Below, piece after piece: positions 1-10,259 of a stretch of DNA of 64,000 nt (its first letter is position 1; each line of letters starts with the position of its first letter). The translations under genes and the position numbers were made by a program. The stretch covers positions 1,762,919 to 1,826,918 of the forward strand of contig NZ_LT635783.1 in the NCBI RefSeq assembly GCF_900128455.1. Direction: 5' to 3'. The notes beneath the pieces are model-generated. The model had not been told where the DNA came from and did no database searches. It worked only from the letters and a program-made list of their open reading frames with translations. This DNA is from Bacteroides mediterraneensis (GTDB lineage: Bacteria > Bacteroidota > Bacteroidia > Bacteroidales > Bacteroidaceae).

Positions 1-3000
1 GGCGCAGCGGCGGTAAACCAAGTTGTATCAAGCAAGAGTACCGTTGTGCAAGGCGGTGCGCTGGGCATTACCCACAACAATGCAAATGGTAGCTCCAAGA
101 CGGAAGTTGCCATGATGGATATGAATGGTGACGGATTCCCTGACATCATTGCTGGTGGTAGTATCCAATACACCAATTCACAAGGCGGATTGAGTGGAGA
201 AATCTACAAGGGTATCGGAGCTAATAACTCTGACAATGCTTCTGAGGCATGGGGATATGGCGGCAATCCTGTGGCTTCCGTATCACAGATTACGAATTTG
301 GCGAAAGGTGTAAAGCAGTCTTTGAGCAATGTACAGACAGAATGGCAAGCTCAATTCTCTATCACTGGCAGTGCGCCAAAGAACACAGATGAAGCCGTAG
401 AGTCATTCATTGACATCAATGGTGATGGACTTCCAGACAAGATTCTTTCCGACAAGAAAGTAAGATTAAATCTTGGTTATGCCTTTACTGAACCTATTGA
501 TTGGGAACTTGATCGTATTCAAGGTGGTAAGAGTCTCTCTTATGATATAGGTGCAAGTGGTGGCGCTAACCAAGGATTTGGCGAAATTAAGGAAAAACAA
601 ATCAATAAGGCCTCCGGCAGTTTCTCCGCAGGATTTGGCATCGTGACTTCTGAAAGCGAAGAGGAATACAACCTTATCGACATCAACTCTGACGGTCTCC
701 CAGATAAGGTCTGGAAGAATGGTGATGGTATCATTGTTGCCCTTAATACAGGCAATGGCTTTGACGAGCCTATCAGTTGGAAGGGTGCAAGTGCGCTTAG
801 TGAATCAGCCTCTACATCAGAGTCTGCAAATGCAGCGTTCACTTTGACCATCAACATTCCTGTCATAAGCATCAAGATTTCAACCAACCCTGGTGCTTCC
901 ACCTCACATAGCATCAACCGCCCTACATATTCTTTGCAGGATGTGGATGGTGACGGCTATCTTGACATCGTTGAGTCTGAGAAGGAAAGCGAGTTGAAGG
1001 TTACACGCTCTGCCATTGGCAGAACCAACATGTTGAAGTCAGTCACCAATTCCTTGGGCGGAACTTTCACATTGGACTATGCCCACACCACTCCGACCTA
1101 CGGTCTTCCTGGTGGCAAGTGGGTAATGTCTGCCCTTACCGTTGACGACGGAATCCATGACGATGGTCCAGTCATGACAACCGCCTTTGAGTACAAGGAC
1201 GGAAAGCGTGACCGCCATGAACGTGAGTTCCTCGGTTTCGGTGAGGTTATCACCAAGAACCTCGATACGGAGAATGGCAATTCTGTTTACAGACAGGCTG
1301 TTGAGAACTACGATGTAGCCAACTACTACACGCAGGGCAATGTTACCGCTACTTCCGTGGAGGATGCCAACGGCAACAAGTACACCGAGACAAAGAACCG
1401 TTACGACAGCTACTATCTGACTGCCGACGGTGACAAGTACACGTTCGCAAAGCGTGACGTGAACCTTTGGAGCGACCGTGCTTCTGCATTCGTTCCTCTC
1501 CGCTATACGGCAAACTTGCAGTATGAGGGAGCGGCAAACGGTGTGGTTACATCCGAGGCATGGAACGAGTATTACCTCAATGGCTATCATGGTGAGTTGA
1601 AGTCCTACAAGTACAGCGACAAGGGCAGTCTTGGCGAGGACGGAAACGGCAAGTTCGATTATGCGACTGCTATCAAATATACCGACAATGCAAGCAAGCA
1701 CATCCTCGGACTTCCTGTTGATGTGACTGTTACAGGCGGTGACGGCTCACTCTATCACCATGTGACGGCGAAGTATAATACCAACTACGCCAACCATATC
1801 ACTCAGATTACACAGCAGTTGAATGACGGTGCGGCAGTTACTGATTACAAGTACGACTCTTACGGCAACATCATCCAGAAGACCCTCCCTGCCAACGGCA
1901 AGGGACAGCGTATGTGGTACAAATACCGCTATGAGCCGGAAATGAACATGTATGTTGAGCGTATTGACGATGCGTGGGGTTACCGCAGCGAGCAAGGCAA
2001 CTTCGACTATCGCTATGGTATCGCCAAGGAGCATCGTGACCTCAACAACTTCTACTATGAGACTGATGTTGACGACCTCGGTCGCATTACTGGCGTACGT
2101 GGTCCAAATGAGTTGGCTACGGGCGTGCCTTATGCCATCGCCTTTGAATATCAGCCTTTGGCTACATTCAATGAGAGTGGCATTACCGCTCCTGCTTACG
2201 CAGTGACCAAGCACTACGACATCCAGCACCCTAACGACGACTTGGAGACCGTTACATTCGTTGACGGTTTCGGAAGAGCCGTGCAGGTGAAGAAGGACGG
2301 TGTTGTGACAAGTGCATCCAAGGGAAGCTCTGCCAAGGACGAGAACGTGATGATTGTCAGCGGCAGAAACGTGTATGATGCTTTCGGACGTGTGGCAAAG
2401 GCTTTCTATCCTACAACGGAAGGAACTGGATCGAACTCAACGTTCAGCAAGTCATTTGACAATGTATCTCCAACGGTTACTGTTTATGACGTGCTCGACC
2501 GTGTTACCTCTGTGACATTGCCGGACAACTCTACGACAACTACGGCATATACAGTTGACAATAGCAGTCATACTCTCGTTACAACCGTAACGGATGCACT
2601 TCATAATGTGCAGGCAACCCATACCAACGGCAGTGGCAAGACCTTGAAGACCATCCAGAAGAGCGGTCCTGACGGTGAGATTACCACTTCGTTTGAGTAT
2701 GATGGCATACAGCGTCTTGTTCGTGTTACCGACACGGAGGGTAATGTAACGACCTCTACTTACGACATGGGTGACCGCCGTACTGAGGTGAACCATCCTG
2801 CAAGCGGCATCACAAGTTTCACTTATGATGCGCTCGGCAATGTGCTGACCAAGCAGACTGCCAACCTTGCAAAGGAAGGCAAGTTCATCACCTACGATTA
2901 CGACTATCAGCGTCTGACGGGTATCAACTACCCAGACCACCCGGAGAACAACGTAAAGTATTACTACGGTGGTCGCAATGCCTCTCAGAACCGTATCGGT

Positions 3001-5463
3001 AGGTTGATGCTCCGTGAGGACGGAACAGGTGCCATCGAATACTTCTATGGCAAGATGGGCGAAGTCACCAAGACCCGCCGCACGATGATTGTGCCTAACC
3101 AGGCGATAGCAACCTACGTGACGCAATGGACTTATGACAGCCACAACCGTCTGTTGGAGATGATTTATCCTGATGAGGAGAAAATCACCTACTCTTACAA
3201 CCTCGGAGGTCAGCTTGAAAAGGTTCATGGCTACAAGTCATACGGCTACGATTATGTAAGCAAGATTGGCTATGACAAGTTCGAGCAGCGCACATACTTG
3301 AAGTATTGCAACGGTGCAGAGACATTCTACACCTACGCCCCACAGCGTCGCAGATTGCAGAACCTCACTGTGAATAGTGGTGGCAACACCATTATGGATA
3401 ACGCTTATACATACGATGCAGTAAGTAATGTGCTCAGTGTTGTAAACGGTGCGTCAGTCCCACAGAGTGGCAAGGCTGGCGGACAAATGGCGCATACCTA
3501 TACATACGATGCACTCTATCGTCTTGTAAGCGCAACAGGTACTTATACAGGTGCGGACAACAAGACAGCAAGCTACACTCTTGCGATGGGCTACGATAAC
3601 ATGCACCGTATCACATCAAAGCGTCAGATTCTCACGCAGAACAATGTGCAGTTCAACGGTACGTTGAATGCTGGCTATGATTTGTCGTACACTTATGGAA
3701 CAGACACAGGCAAGAAATTCCAGCTTGCCAATGTGAAGGATGTGAATTATCGCACGGAAGAAAATCCGTCAGAGAGCGAGAATGTGAACAACAATCACGC
3801 CTATGAGTATGATGCTAACGGTAATCTTGTTTATGTCAACACAAGCCGTACCAAGAAGGATGGCATGGCTGACGAGAAGACCGCAGAGCGCAAACTCAAA
3901 TGGGATGAGGAGAACCGTCTCCTCGCTTCTGATGATAACGGCTTTGTTACCAATTATTGGTATGATGCAGATGGTGAGCGCACAGTGAAAACTTCTGGCG
4001 AGAGTGACCAGGTTTATGTGAACTCCGAGTTTGCTGGAGGTCGCACGAACACAGCCAAGTTCTCGTTGTATGTAAGTCCATATTTGGTTGCCAACCAAGG
4101 CGGACGTTACACCAAGCATATCTACATCGGTAGTCAGCGTGTCGTTTCCAAGATTGGTGACTTCGACTCTTACGGCTCAGACCCACGCCGCATCCAGTAT
4201 GCAGGTAGTGAGACTGATGGCTTGTCTGTTGATTATAAGGTTAAATATACTCAACAGTTGCAGGTCATTAAGGATAATTATGCAACCTTTGCAGTGCCGT
4301 ACAATGGCGAGGACAACAACGACTATGTCGATGGCAAGGGCTTCTGCTGCAATGACGGCAGCTTGGAGGCTGCGCAGGCACGTGTTATGGCAAGAGCAAT
4401 GAAGAACAATTTCCAAGAGGGTGACTCATACGAGAAGATGCAGTTCTACTATCACCCAGACCATTTGGGTAGCAGTAGTTACATCACCAACCTTGAAGGC
4501 GAAGTGGTGCAGCATATCGAGTATGTTCCTTTCGGTGAGGTTTTCGTTGAGGAGCGCAACAACATTTGGAATACACCTTATCTTTTCAATGCGAAGGAAT
4601 TCGATGAAGAGACGGGATTGTATTACTATGGAGCGAGGTACTATGACCCAAGATTAGGACTATGGATAACTACAGATCCTTTGCAAGAAAAATACTACGA
4701 CATCTCTACTTATTGCTATGCTTATAACAATCCAATACGATATGTAGATCCAACAGGAATGGAAGGATGGCTGTCTGATTGGTGGAAACAAAACAATGTT
4801 GGAACCAGATTGTTAGGAGGTGTCCAAATGGTTGGCGGTTCTATTGAGGCTGTTGGTGGAGGAATCGGTGGAATTCTTACTGCAGAAACAGGTGTAGGTC
4901 TTGCTGGTGGTGTCGCTCTGTTGTTACATGGTGCCGACAATGCTTATGCAGGTGCAAAGCAAATGTGGACTGGAAAAAGCCAAACTACATGTACATATGC
5001 TGGCACTAAATATGCATCTCAAAAATTGGGGGCCAGTGAGGAGACAGCTGACAAAATAGCAACAACAGTAGATGTTGGAACAAGTTTTGTCGGAGGAGGC
5101 TCTGGACTATACAAAAGCAATAGATTTGTCACTGGGAGACTTCAAAAACATGTTAATCAAGCTGTCAAGGAAGTTGATTCAGAAGGACTAAAGGCATTGA
5201 CTCAGAAACAACTTAGAGCAGTCCAAAAGAATTCGAGATTATATCCAGCATATAGGGGTAACAGAATAGATGTGCGTACCAGACAAAAAGTTGGAAATGA
5301 CAAGTTTCTAAAATGGTTTGATATAAAAAGCAATTATACTAATGGACCAGATTTTACCAGAGGAAACAAATGGTGGGATATGACAACTCATGCCCAATGG
5401 CAGAAACATGTAAATAAATATGGGAAAAATGGCACTTTATTAAACACCGCTCCTAAACGTTAA
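1..5463 (+). CDS. Rhs-family polymorphic toxin with FG-GAP repeats (5' end outside window)
   Basis: The reading frame is open from base 1, so the N-terminus and start lie upstream. The first third has FG-GAP/VCBS calcium-binding repeats (NGDGFPD, NGDGLPD, NSDGLPD, DGDGYLD), as in SpvB/TcdB-like proteins. A long YD-repeat Rhs shell follows, ending in the Rhs core signature (HPDHLGSSSY, GLYYYGARYYDP, NPIRYVDPTG). After the core come about 240 residues with a glycine-rich hydrophobic stretch and a distinct C-terminal module with GPDF, WWDMTT and QWQKHVNKYG. That layout is typical of a polymorphic toxin tip. The tip resembles restriction-endonuclease-fold Rhs toxins, which is inference. The tip and the following gene are much more AT-rich than the core, as expected for an exchangeable cassette. 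It probably acts in contact-dependent competition. Confidence 0.9.
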   Translation, partial: GAAAVNQVVSSKSTVVQGGALGITHNNANGSSKTEVAMMDMNGDGFPDIIAGGSIQYTNSQGGLSGEIYKGIGANNSDNASEAWGYGGNPVASVSQITNLAKGVKQSLSNVQTEWQAQFSITGSAPKNTDEAVESFIDINGDGLPDKILSDKKVRLNLGYAFTEPIDWELDRIQGGKSLSYDIGASGGANQGFGEIKEKQINKASGSFSAGFGIVTSESEEEYNLIDINSDGLPDKVWKNGDGIIVALNTGNGFDEPISWKGASALSESASTSESANAAFTLTINIPVISIKISTNPGASTSHSINRPTYSLQDVDGDGYLDIVESEKESELKVTRSAIGRTNMLKSVTNSLGGTFTLDYAHTTPTYGLPGGKWVMSALTVDDGIHDDGPVMTTAFEYKDGKRDRHEREFLGFGEVITKNLDTENGNSVYRQAVENYDVANYYTQGNVTATSVEDANGNKYTETKNRYDSYYLTADGDKYTFAKRDVNLWSDRASAFVPLRYTANLQYEGAANGVVTSEAWNEYYLNGYHGELKSYKYSDKGSLGEDGNGKFDYATAIKYTDNASKHILGLPVDVTVTGGDGSLYHHVTAKYNTNYANHITQITQQLNDGAAVTDYKYDSYGNIIQKTLPANGKGQRMWYKYRYEPEMNMYVERIDDAWGYRSEQGNFDYRYGIAKEHRDLNNFYYETDVDDLGRITGVRGPNELATGVPYAIAFEYQPLATFNESGITAPAYAVTKHYDIQHPNDDLETVTFVDGFGRAVQVKKDGVVTSASKGSSAKDENVMIVSGRNVYDAFGRVAKAFYPTTEGTGSNSTFSKSFDNVSPTVTVYDVLDRVTSVTLPDNSTTTTAYTVDNSSHTLVTTVTDALHNVQATHTNGSGKTLKTIQKSGPDGEITTSFEYDGIQRLVRVTDTEGNVTTSTYDMGDRRTEVNHPASGITSFTYDALGNVLTKQTANLAKEGKFITYDYDYQRLTGINYPDHPENNVKYYYGGRNASQNRIGRLMLREDGTGAIEYFYGKMGEVTKTRRTMIVPNQAIATYVTQWTYDSHNRLLEMIYPDEEKITYSYNLGGQLEKVHGYKSYGYDYVSKIGYDKFEQRTYLKYCNGAETFYTYAPQRRRLQNLTVNSGGNTIMDNAYTYDAVSNVLSVVNGASVPQSGKAGGQMAHTYTYDALYRLVSATGTYTGADNKTASYTLAMGYDNMHRITSKRQILTQNNVQFNGTLNAGYDLSYTYGTDTGKKFQLANVKDVNYRTEENPSESENVNNNHAYEYDANGNLVYVNTSRTKKDGMADEKTAERKLKWDEENRLLASDDNGFVTNYWYDADGERTVKTSGESDQVYVNSEFAGGRTNTAKFSLYVSPYLVANQGGRYTKHIYIGSQRVVSKIGDFDSYGSDPRRIQYAGSETDGLSVDYKVKYTQQLQVIKDNYATFAVPYNGEDNNDYVDGKGFCCNDGSLEAAQARVMARAMKNNFQEGDSYEKMQFYYHPDHLGSSSYITNLEGEVVQHIEYVPFGEVFVEERNNIWNTPYLFNAKEFDEETGLYYYGARYYDPRLGLWITTDPLQEKYYDISTYCYAYNNPIRYVDPTGMEGWLSDWWKQNNVGTRLLGGVQMVGGSIEAVGGGIGGILTAETGVGLAGGVALLLHGADNAYAGAKQMWTGKSQTTCTYAGTKYASQKLGASEETADKIATTVDVGTSFVGGGSGLYKSNRFVTGRLQKHVNQAVKEVDSEGLKALTQKQLRAVQKNSRLYPAYRGNRIDVRTRQKVGNDKFLKWFDIKSNYTNGPDFTRGNKWWDMTTHAQWQKHVNKYGKNGTLLNTAPKR

Positions 5464-5474
5464 TAACTGTAATT

Positions 5475-5503
5475 AGAGCCAGAGACATTCAGTTTCTGGC
5501 TCT
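5475..5503. other. Hairpin between toxin and immunity genes
   Basis: A 9-bp perfect stem AGAGCCAGA / TCTGGCTCT with an 11-nt loop lies 12 bases after the toxin stop and 18 bases before the next start. It is followed by ATAATAAAAT rather than a T tract, so it may be an mRNA processing or partial attenuation site rather than a strong terminator. Confidence 0.5.
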
Positions 5504-5521
5504 ATAATAAAATAAGATGAA

Positions 5522-6403
5522 ATGAATTTACTCCATTATTTCAATAAAAAAAGAGAATTATCTCCAAGTAATAGGAAAGAATATTCCTTAAATGAACATG
5601 GATATGTGGATTTAAAGAACCAATTTATAGATAGTTCCGATTTGGCAAACAAATACGAAAAATGCGATTTTTCTAAATCGTCGTTTGCTCATTCCAATAG
5701 AATATATTGGATAGAAAACAGAATATTTATAAATTCAATATTTTATAAAACAATTTTTAGAGCATTAGCAGAACATGGAAATGAATTTTATAGCTGTATG
5801 TTTGAAAATATAAATTTCAAAAATGCAATTATAGGATACGATTCATCGTGCTATACCTATTGTACTTTTAAGAAAGTCAAATTCGGTGCATTTATAAAAC
5901 CACAATTTAGAGATTGCAAATTTATAAATTGTGATTTTTACGATGTGGATTTTCAAGCTTCAAATTTTGAAAATTGTGAGTTCATCGGCAATTTAGATAA
6001 CGTGTGGTTTAGAGGAGGATTTCCTACAGAATCTTTTAAAAAAGAGTTTGGAAATGCTAAGCAGAATAAAATGCTAAATGTATCTTTTGAGGATGCAATA
6101 TTACATGATGTGACATTTAGTGACAATTGTGATTTATCTACAGTTTTGTTCCCTAAACAAGGAAAGTATTTGTTTTTTGATAATTGGGATGAACAGTTAG
6201 ATCTGATAATGAATGAATGTACAGCAAATAAGTCTATGACAATAAGAAACGATATTGTTTCTTTTGTTGAAATACACAAGGTTCATTCAGCAAATCAAAA
6301 GTATTATATCTTAAATGTTGTAGATTTGTTGAAAGAGTATGATGATAAAGCTGTTGAAATTATTGCAAAAAAAGCAACACAAAAAATAGGATTTTCAGAA
6401 TAG
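5522..6403 (+). CDS. Pentapeptide-like repeat protein, probable immunity protein of the Rhs toxin
   Basis: The product is 293 residues, cytoplasmic, with no signal peptide. Roughly residues 40-165 carry degenerate pentapeptide-type repeats (CDFSKSSF, CMFENINF, CTFKKVKF, CKFINCDF, CDFYDVDF, ASNFENCEF), which build a right-handed beta-helix. The rest is not recognised. It starts 58 bases after the stop of the Rhs toxin, on the same strand and with the same low GC. That is the usual position of a cognate immunity gene. Neutralisation of the toxin tip is inferred from position only. Confidence 0.7.
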   Translation: MNLLHYFNKKRELSPSNRKEYSLNEHGYVDLKNQFIDSSDLANKYEKCDFSKSSFAHSNRIYWIENRIFINSIFYKTIFRALAEHGNEFYSCMFENINFKNAIIGYDSSCYTYCTFKKVKFGAFIKPQFRDCKFINCDFYDVDFQASNFENCEFIGNLDNVWFRGGFPTESFKKEFGNAKQNKMLNVSFEDAILHDVTFSDNCDLSTVLFPKQGKYLFFDNWDEQLDLIMNECTANKSMTIRNDIVSFVEIHKVHSANQKYYILNVVDLLKEYDDKAVEIIAKKATQKIGFSE

Positions 6404-6584
6404 AAATGTAAAATAAACTGTGTCATACTACAATTGGTAAACACAGTTTATTTACGTTTTATCTTTGAGCCACCTTGAAAAAAAGTGACATCAAAACAGA
6501 GTGGTGCTTCAAAATGCTGGAATTTTTTACAGACCTTATGTATCTGCACTACAAGACGATTTAATTTACACGACCTATATGCAC

Positions 6585-6839
6585 TTATTTTTTCTTCAAT
6601 ACATATAGCTTAGCAGTCTCACCTTTCGGTTCATTACCCAGTGAATCTGTCAAGACAACATTGTTGGCATCCTTCACTTTATAGAAGGTATGCTCGCCAC
6701 TTGAAGAGCGCACAAGCATCAAGACATTGTTGTCAAGCACTTGAAAGGTGCCGCTTGTTTCGTCATACCCTTTTTTGCTATCTATTTTGCAAAATAGAAC
6801 AAATCTATGCAATAAATGCAAATTACAATCGTCTTTCAA
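6585..6839 (-). pseudogene. C-terminal remnant of an NlpE-like lipoprotein
   Basis: The frame reads through GTFQVLDNNVLMLV, HTFYKVKDANNVVLTD and AKLYVLKKK to a stop. This resembles the end of the Bacteroides NlpE/copper-resistance-like lipoprotein domain. The first 20 or so residues look unrelated, and there is no signal peptide or upstream part. It sits between two Rhs segments and is probably left over from a rearrangement. The family assignment is from memory of the pattern and is tentative. Confidence 0.4.
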
Positions 6840-6976
6840 CTATAACACAAAAAGTTGGCGAGATGAAAATAACATTAAGACAAGGCTTCAAACCGCCTTA
6901 AAAATCAGCAGGGAATATCAGAGGATTTTTTCCTTTGAATCTTTGACTTATTTCCTTTTGCAGAATCTGCTCCACT

Positions 6977-7627
6977 ACCGTGACCGATGCACTCCATAAT
7001 GTTCAGGCTACCCATACCAATGGCAGTGGCAAGACCTTGAAGACCATCCAGAAGAGCGGTCCTGACGGTGAGATTACCACTTCGTTTGAGTATGATGGCA
7101 TACAGCGTCTTGTTCGTGTTACCGACACGGAGGGTAATGTAACGACCTCTACTTACGACATGGGTGACCGCCGTACTGAGGTGAACCATCCTGCAAGCGG
7201 CATCACAAGTTTCACTTATGATGCGCTCGGCAATGTGCTGACCAAGCAGACTGCCAACCTTGCAAAGGAAGGCAAGTTCATCACCTACGATTACGACTAT
7301 CAGCGTCTGACGGGTATCAACTACCCAGACCACCCGGAGAACAACGTAAAGTATTACTACGGTGGTCGCAATGCCTCTCAGAACCGTATCGGTAGGTTGA
7401 TGCTCCGTGAGGACGGAACAGGTGCCATCGAATACTTCTATGGCAAGATGGGCGAAGTCACCAAGACCCGCCGCACGATGATTGTGCCTAATCAAGTGAT
7501 CGCAACTTATGTGACGTAATGGACTTATGACAGCCACAACCGCCTGTTAGAGATGATTGTCCAGACGAGGAGAAGATTACTTCTCTTACAATCTCGGCGG
7601 TCAGCTTGAGAAGGTTCATGGCTAAAA
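6977..7627 (+). pseudogene. Displaced Rhs core fragment, partial copy of the upstream toxin gene
   Basis: This stretch repeats about 2596-3235 of the Rhs gene. The middle, 7020-7493, looks identical to 2629-3102. The edges on both sides carry many substitutions (six in about 54 bases at the left). The right edge contains a stop (GTGACGTAATGG against GTGACGCAATGG) and a short deletion, so the segment cannot encode a functional protein. There is no start and no C-terminal toxin tip. Silent Rhs fragments downstream of an intact Rhs gene are a known feature of these loci and act as recombination donors or relics. Confidence 0.85.
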
Positions 7628-7764
7628 AGCAAAGGATGTTAGTTCTTATATATTAATAAAGTAAAAAATGCCCAAATGCAATATATTTTAACGCCTTAAT
7701 AATGAAAATTGTTAATAATACATAAATAACGCATTCGTTATATATCGATTTAAAATAAATTTCG

Positions 7765-7772
7765 TAAATTTG
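7765..7772 (+). promoter_or_regulatory. Bacteroides-type -7 box for the C10 peptidase gene
   Basis: TAAATTTG matches the Bacteroides primary-sigma -7 consensus TAnnTTTG. It lies 29 bases before the ATG at 7802, in an AT-rich region free of genes. Confidence 0.6.
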
Positions 7773-7801
7773 CATAATTTAATCAATAGTACTGTATAAA
7801 T

Positions 7802-9253
7802 ATGAAAAAGTATTTAGTTTTAATATTATTGGCAGTGATTGTATCATCGTGCCAAGATGAAATTCTTAATGACAGTAATCCTGTTATTGAGAACGTGAAT
7901 GTTAATTTGTCTATGGATGAGGCAATGAGTATTGCAAATGATAATCCTACAAATTTATCAGAGGATGAGATTCTGGCAATGGTAAATGATTTTTCCACTT
8001 CGTTGGGCTCAAAAACAAGAAGTGCTGCCAATCCAAGAATGTCTATTGTGGGCTCATATCGCATTGGCGGAATTATATCAAGCAAGACAACAAGAGGGAC
8101 TACGACTGATAGTATTCCTGTTTATGAGGTGTGTTTACAGTCTGGAGAAAAGAGTGGGTATGCTTTAGTTTCTGCCGACTCTCGAAGTGCTGGTGTTTTG
8201 GCATATATAGAAAATGGTAATTTTGAGAAAAAAGATAGTACTGGGGCATGTTTGATGTTAAAATTGGCAGAAGCTTCAACTGTTTCAGAGATAAATAAAA
8301 TAGAAAGGCTCAAAGTTGAGTTACGAGAGAAAACCTTGAAGAAAGTAGCTTCTTGTTTGGGTAAATCTACAGTAACATATGAAGAAATAAAAGATTTGAT
8401 TGAGGTTAATGGTGTAAAAAGCCATGAAACAACTTCCCGTTCTACAGCTTATGACAAACCTTTGAGCCAGATTATATCGTTAATGCCTCAAAATGGTGGA
8501 GCTGTTTTAAAGACCGAGTGGGATCAAGACAATCCTTATAACTTGTTGTTGCCTAAAACTTATAATGAATATCATACGGAAACAAATTACCCTATGGGGT
8601 GTGCTATTACAGCAGGAGTTCAAACTTTAGCAGCTATCGCTCCGAGCATGACGATTGATGGAACAGTCATAGACTGGGCATTTGTTACTAAAAAACCGAA
8701 ATTGAAGTATGATTCGTATTTTGGCGGAGATTATGAGGAGGCTATGATGATTTCCAAAGTAGTTAAGCATATGTATGAAGGAACAAATACAACACCAAAT
8801 ATTGATGAGGATTTTAAGTATGGGCCTTATGATGATCCGAATATACCTCGTGTAAAAAGTAGTACAACTTCAGTTTCTAATTTATTGGATTATTTAAAGA
8901 AGTATGTTTCTTGTGGCACTTATTATAATAAATATGCCCCAGATCCATTGTTAAATACGATAAATGCAAACCGCCAGATGCCTTGCGTTGCAATAATGGG
9001 TGGAACACATACTGCAAATGAACAGGCAGAAAAAGGTTCTCATGCTTGGGTTATAGATGGATATGCAATTTGCACTAAGACAAGCAGAGAAATTTTACGA
9101 AATAACGATTTGTACTTTCATGCTAATATGGGATGGGGTGGACCTGACAATGGCTTTTATAAGGTAAATGCAGATGCTTCGACTGATTTTGAGACAACAT
9201 TAGGCACTTATAATATAAATTTTTGGGAAATAACAGAAATTCATAAGAAATAA
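7802..9253 (+). CDS. C10-family (streptopain-like) cysteine peptidase lipoprotein
   Basis: The product is 483 residues with a lipoprotein signal (MKKYLVLILLAVIVSSC, lipobox Cys at 17). The N-terminal part resembles the Spi/propeptide region of Bacteroides C10 peptidases (GYALVSADSRSAGVLAYIE). The catalytic Cys is in YPMGCAITAGVQTLAAI at about residue 266. The catalytic His is in GSHAWVIDGY at about residue 418, followed by FHANMGWGG, the conserved Trp-Gly segment near the C-terminus. These are the hallmarks of SpeB, interpain and Bfp peptidases. It is expected to be a secreted or surface protease made as a zymogen. It has its own promoter and is followed by a second lipoprotein gene after 64 bases. 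Confidence 0.88.
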   Translation: MKKYLVLILLAVIVSSCQDEILNDSNPVIENVNVNLSMDEAMSIANDNPTNLSEDEILAMVNDFSTSLGSKTRSAANPRMSIVGSYRIGGIISSKTTRGTTTDSIPVYEVCLQSGEKSGYALVSADSRSAGVLAYIENGNFEKKDSTGACLMLKLAEASTVSEINKIERLKVELREKTLKKVASCLGKSTVTYEEIKDLIEVNGVKSHETTSRSTAYDKPLSQIISLMPQNGGAVLKTEWDQDNPYNLLLPKTYNEYHTETNYPMGCAITAGVQTLAAIAPSMTIDGTVIDWAFVTKKPKLKYDSYFGGDYEEAMMISKVVKHMYEGTNTTPNIDEDFKYGPYDDPNIPRVKSSTTSVSNLLDYLKKYVSCGTYYNKYAPDPLLNTINANRQMPCVAIMGGTHTANEQAEKGSHAWVIDGYAICTKTSREILRNNDLYFHANMGWGGPDNGFYKVNADASTDFETTLGTYNINFWEITEIHKK

Positions 9254-9317
9254 TTAGTTTTAATTGCATTTGGTGTACAAAGTTATGTACATCAAATGCT
9301 TTATTCTATTGGCAAAT

Positions 9318-10043
9318 ATGAAAATAATTCAATACTTTTTTCTTTTTTTTGTGTTTTCTATAGTATATGGCTGTAGTAATGGTACTGATGTTTCATCATT
9401 GTGTTTTGAAAAAGAGTATTACGAAAAGCCATTATTAGAAAACCCATCGGAAATTATGTTTAGTGGTGGAAGCAACAATCTTTCAGTCGAAGTGTCAGAT
9501 GATAATGTTTTGGAAGCCACTATTGATGCTGGAAAAATAAAAATAAAGACAAAAAAGAATGGGATTGTTTATCTTGTTGTAAAGGATAAGACGGAGAATA
9601 CTAGCGTTACTATTAGGGTTAAGGTCGTGGATAGTTACTTAGGTTTGCAATTAGGCAAACCAATTCCGAACTATTCTGTTTATAACGAAGATGACAGACT
9701 TTATTTAGTAAATAATAAAAGTAAATCATTTTATTTATATGATAAATCTTTTAATTTAAAAGCTACTGGCAATTACAAACTGTTTGTGAAAAACTCAAAT
9801 TATTTTCTTTCTTTAGTCTTTTCAGATAAGGTTTGTTTTTATAATATTTCAAACAGTTCACATGCTTTTTTATGGGGAGCCATTCCTACTTATTTAGGGT
9901 TTTTATGGACGAATGAAGGTCTTACAACTACTAATGCACGAGATATATCACCTGTCGTTATGACTGCTTTTGATTTAGACACAAATAACGTTTACTATTT
10001 TAATGTTGATTCTACCGAATTTCCTTACGGGATATTAAATTAA
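9318..10043 (+). CDS. Putative lipoprotein of unknown function
   Basis: An ATG at 9318 gives a good lipoprotein signal (MKIIQYFFLFFVFSIVYGC). A TTG start at 9264 would place an unlikely extension in front of it. The roughly 240-residue product has no motif I recognise. Residues 35-105 look like a small beta-sandwich (FSGGSNNLSVEVSDDN), and the rest is beta-rich with aromatic residues. The gene is probably co-transcribed with the C10 peptidase gene. The frame continues past the TAA at 10041 for 38 further sense codons to a TAA at 10158, so the gene may be truncated by a nonsense mutation. Confidence 0.6.
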   Translation: MKIIQYFFLFFVFSIVYGCSNGTDVSSLCFEKEYYEKPLLENPSEIMFSGGSNNLSVEVSDDNVLEATIDAGKIKIKTKKNGIVYLVVKDKTENTSVTIRVKVVDSYLGLQLGKPIPNYSVYNEDDRLYLVNNKSKSFYLYDKSFNLKATGNYKLFVKNSNYFLSLVFSDKVCFYNISNSSHAFLWGAIPTYLGFLWTNEGLTTTNARDISPVVMTAFDLDTNNVYYFNVDSTEFPYGILN

Positions 10044-10221
10044 AACACAACAGCAATTAGCAATATACAACACCTTTCTGTTGATGCTATTTTGAATATA
10101 TGTAAAACTGATGATATTAGAGGTGAAGTTCTGAATGGTAAAGGTGTAAGAGTTAAGTAAACGACTCTCTCATTTACTCATTGATAAAGCTGACAATGCA
10201 AAAGACTTTTCAATAAGATTC

Positions 10222-10259
10222 AAAAGGATGGTAGGATTGAAACTCTTGCCATCCTTTTT
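10222..10259 (+). terminator. Rho-independent terminator
   Basis: The stem AAAAGGATGG / CCATCCTTTT has a 17-nt loop and ends in a T run. It closes the C10 peptidase-lipoprotein transcription unit. Confidence 0.75.

Noticed and set aside
1039..1701. Minus-strand frame of 220 codons inside the Rhs gene
   Set aside because: It is a shadow of the strongly coding plus strand: no start context, no domain, composition set by the codon bias of the Rhs frame.
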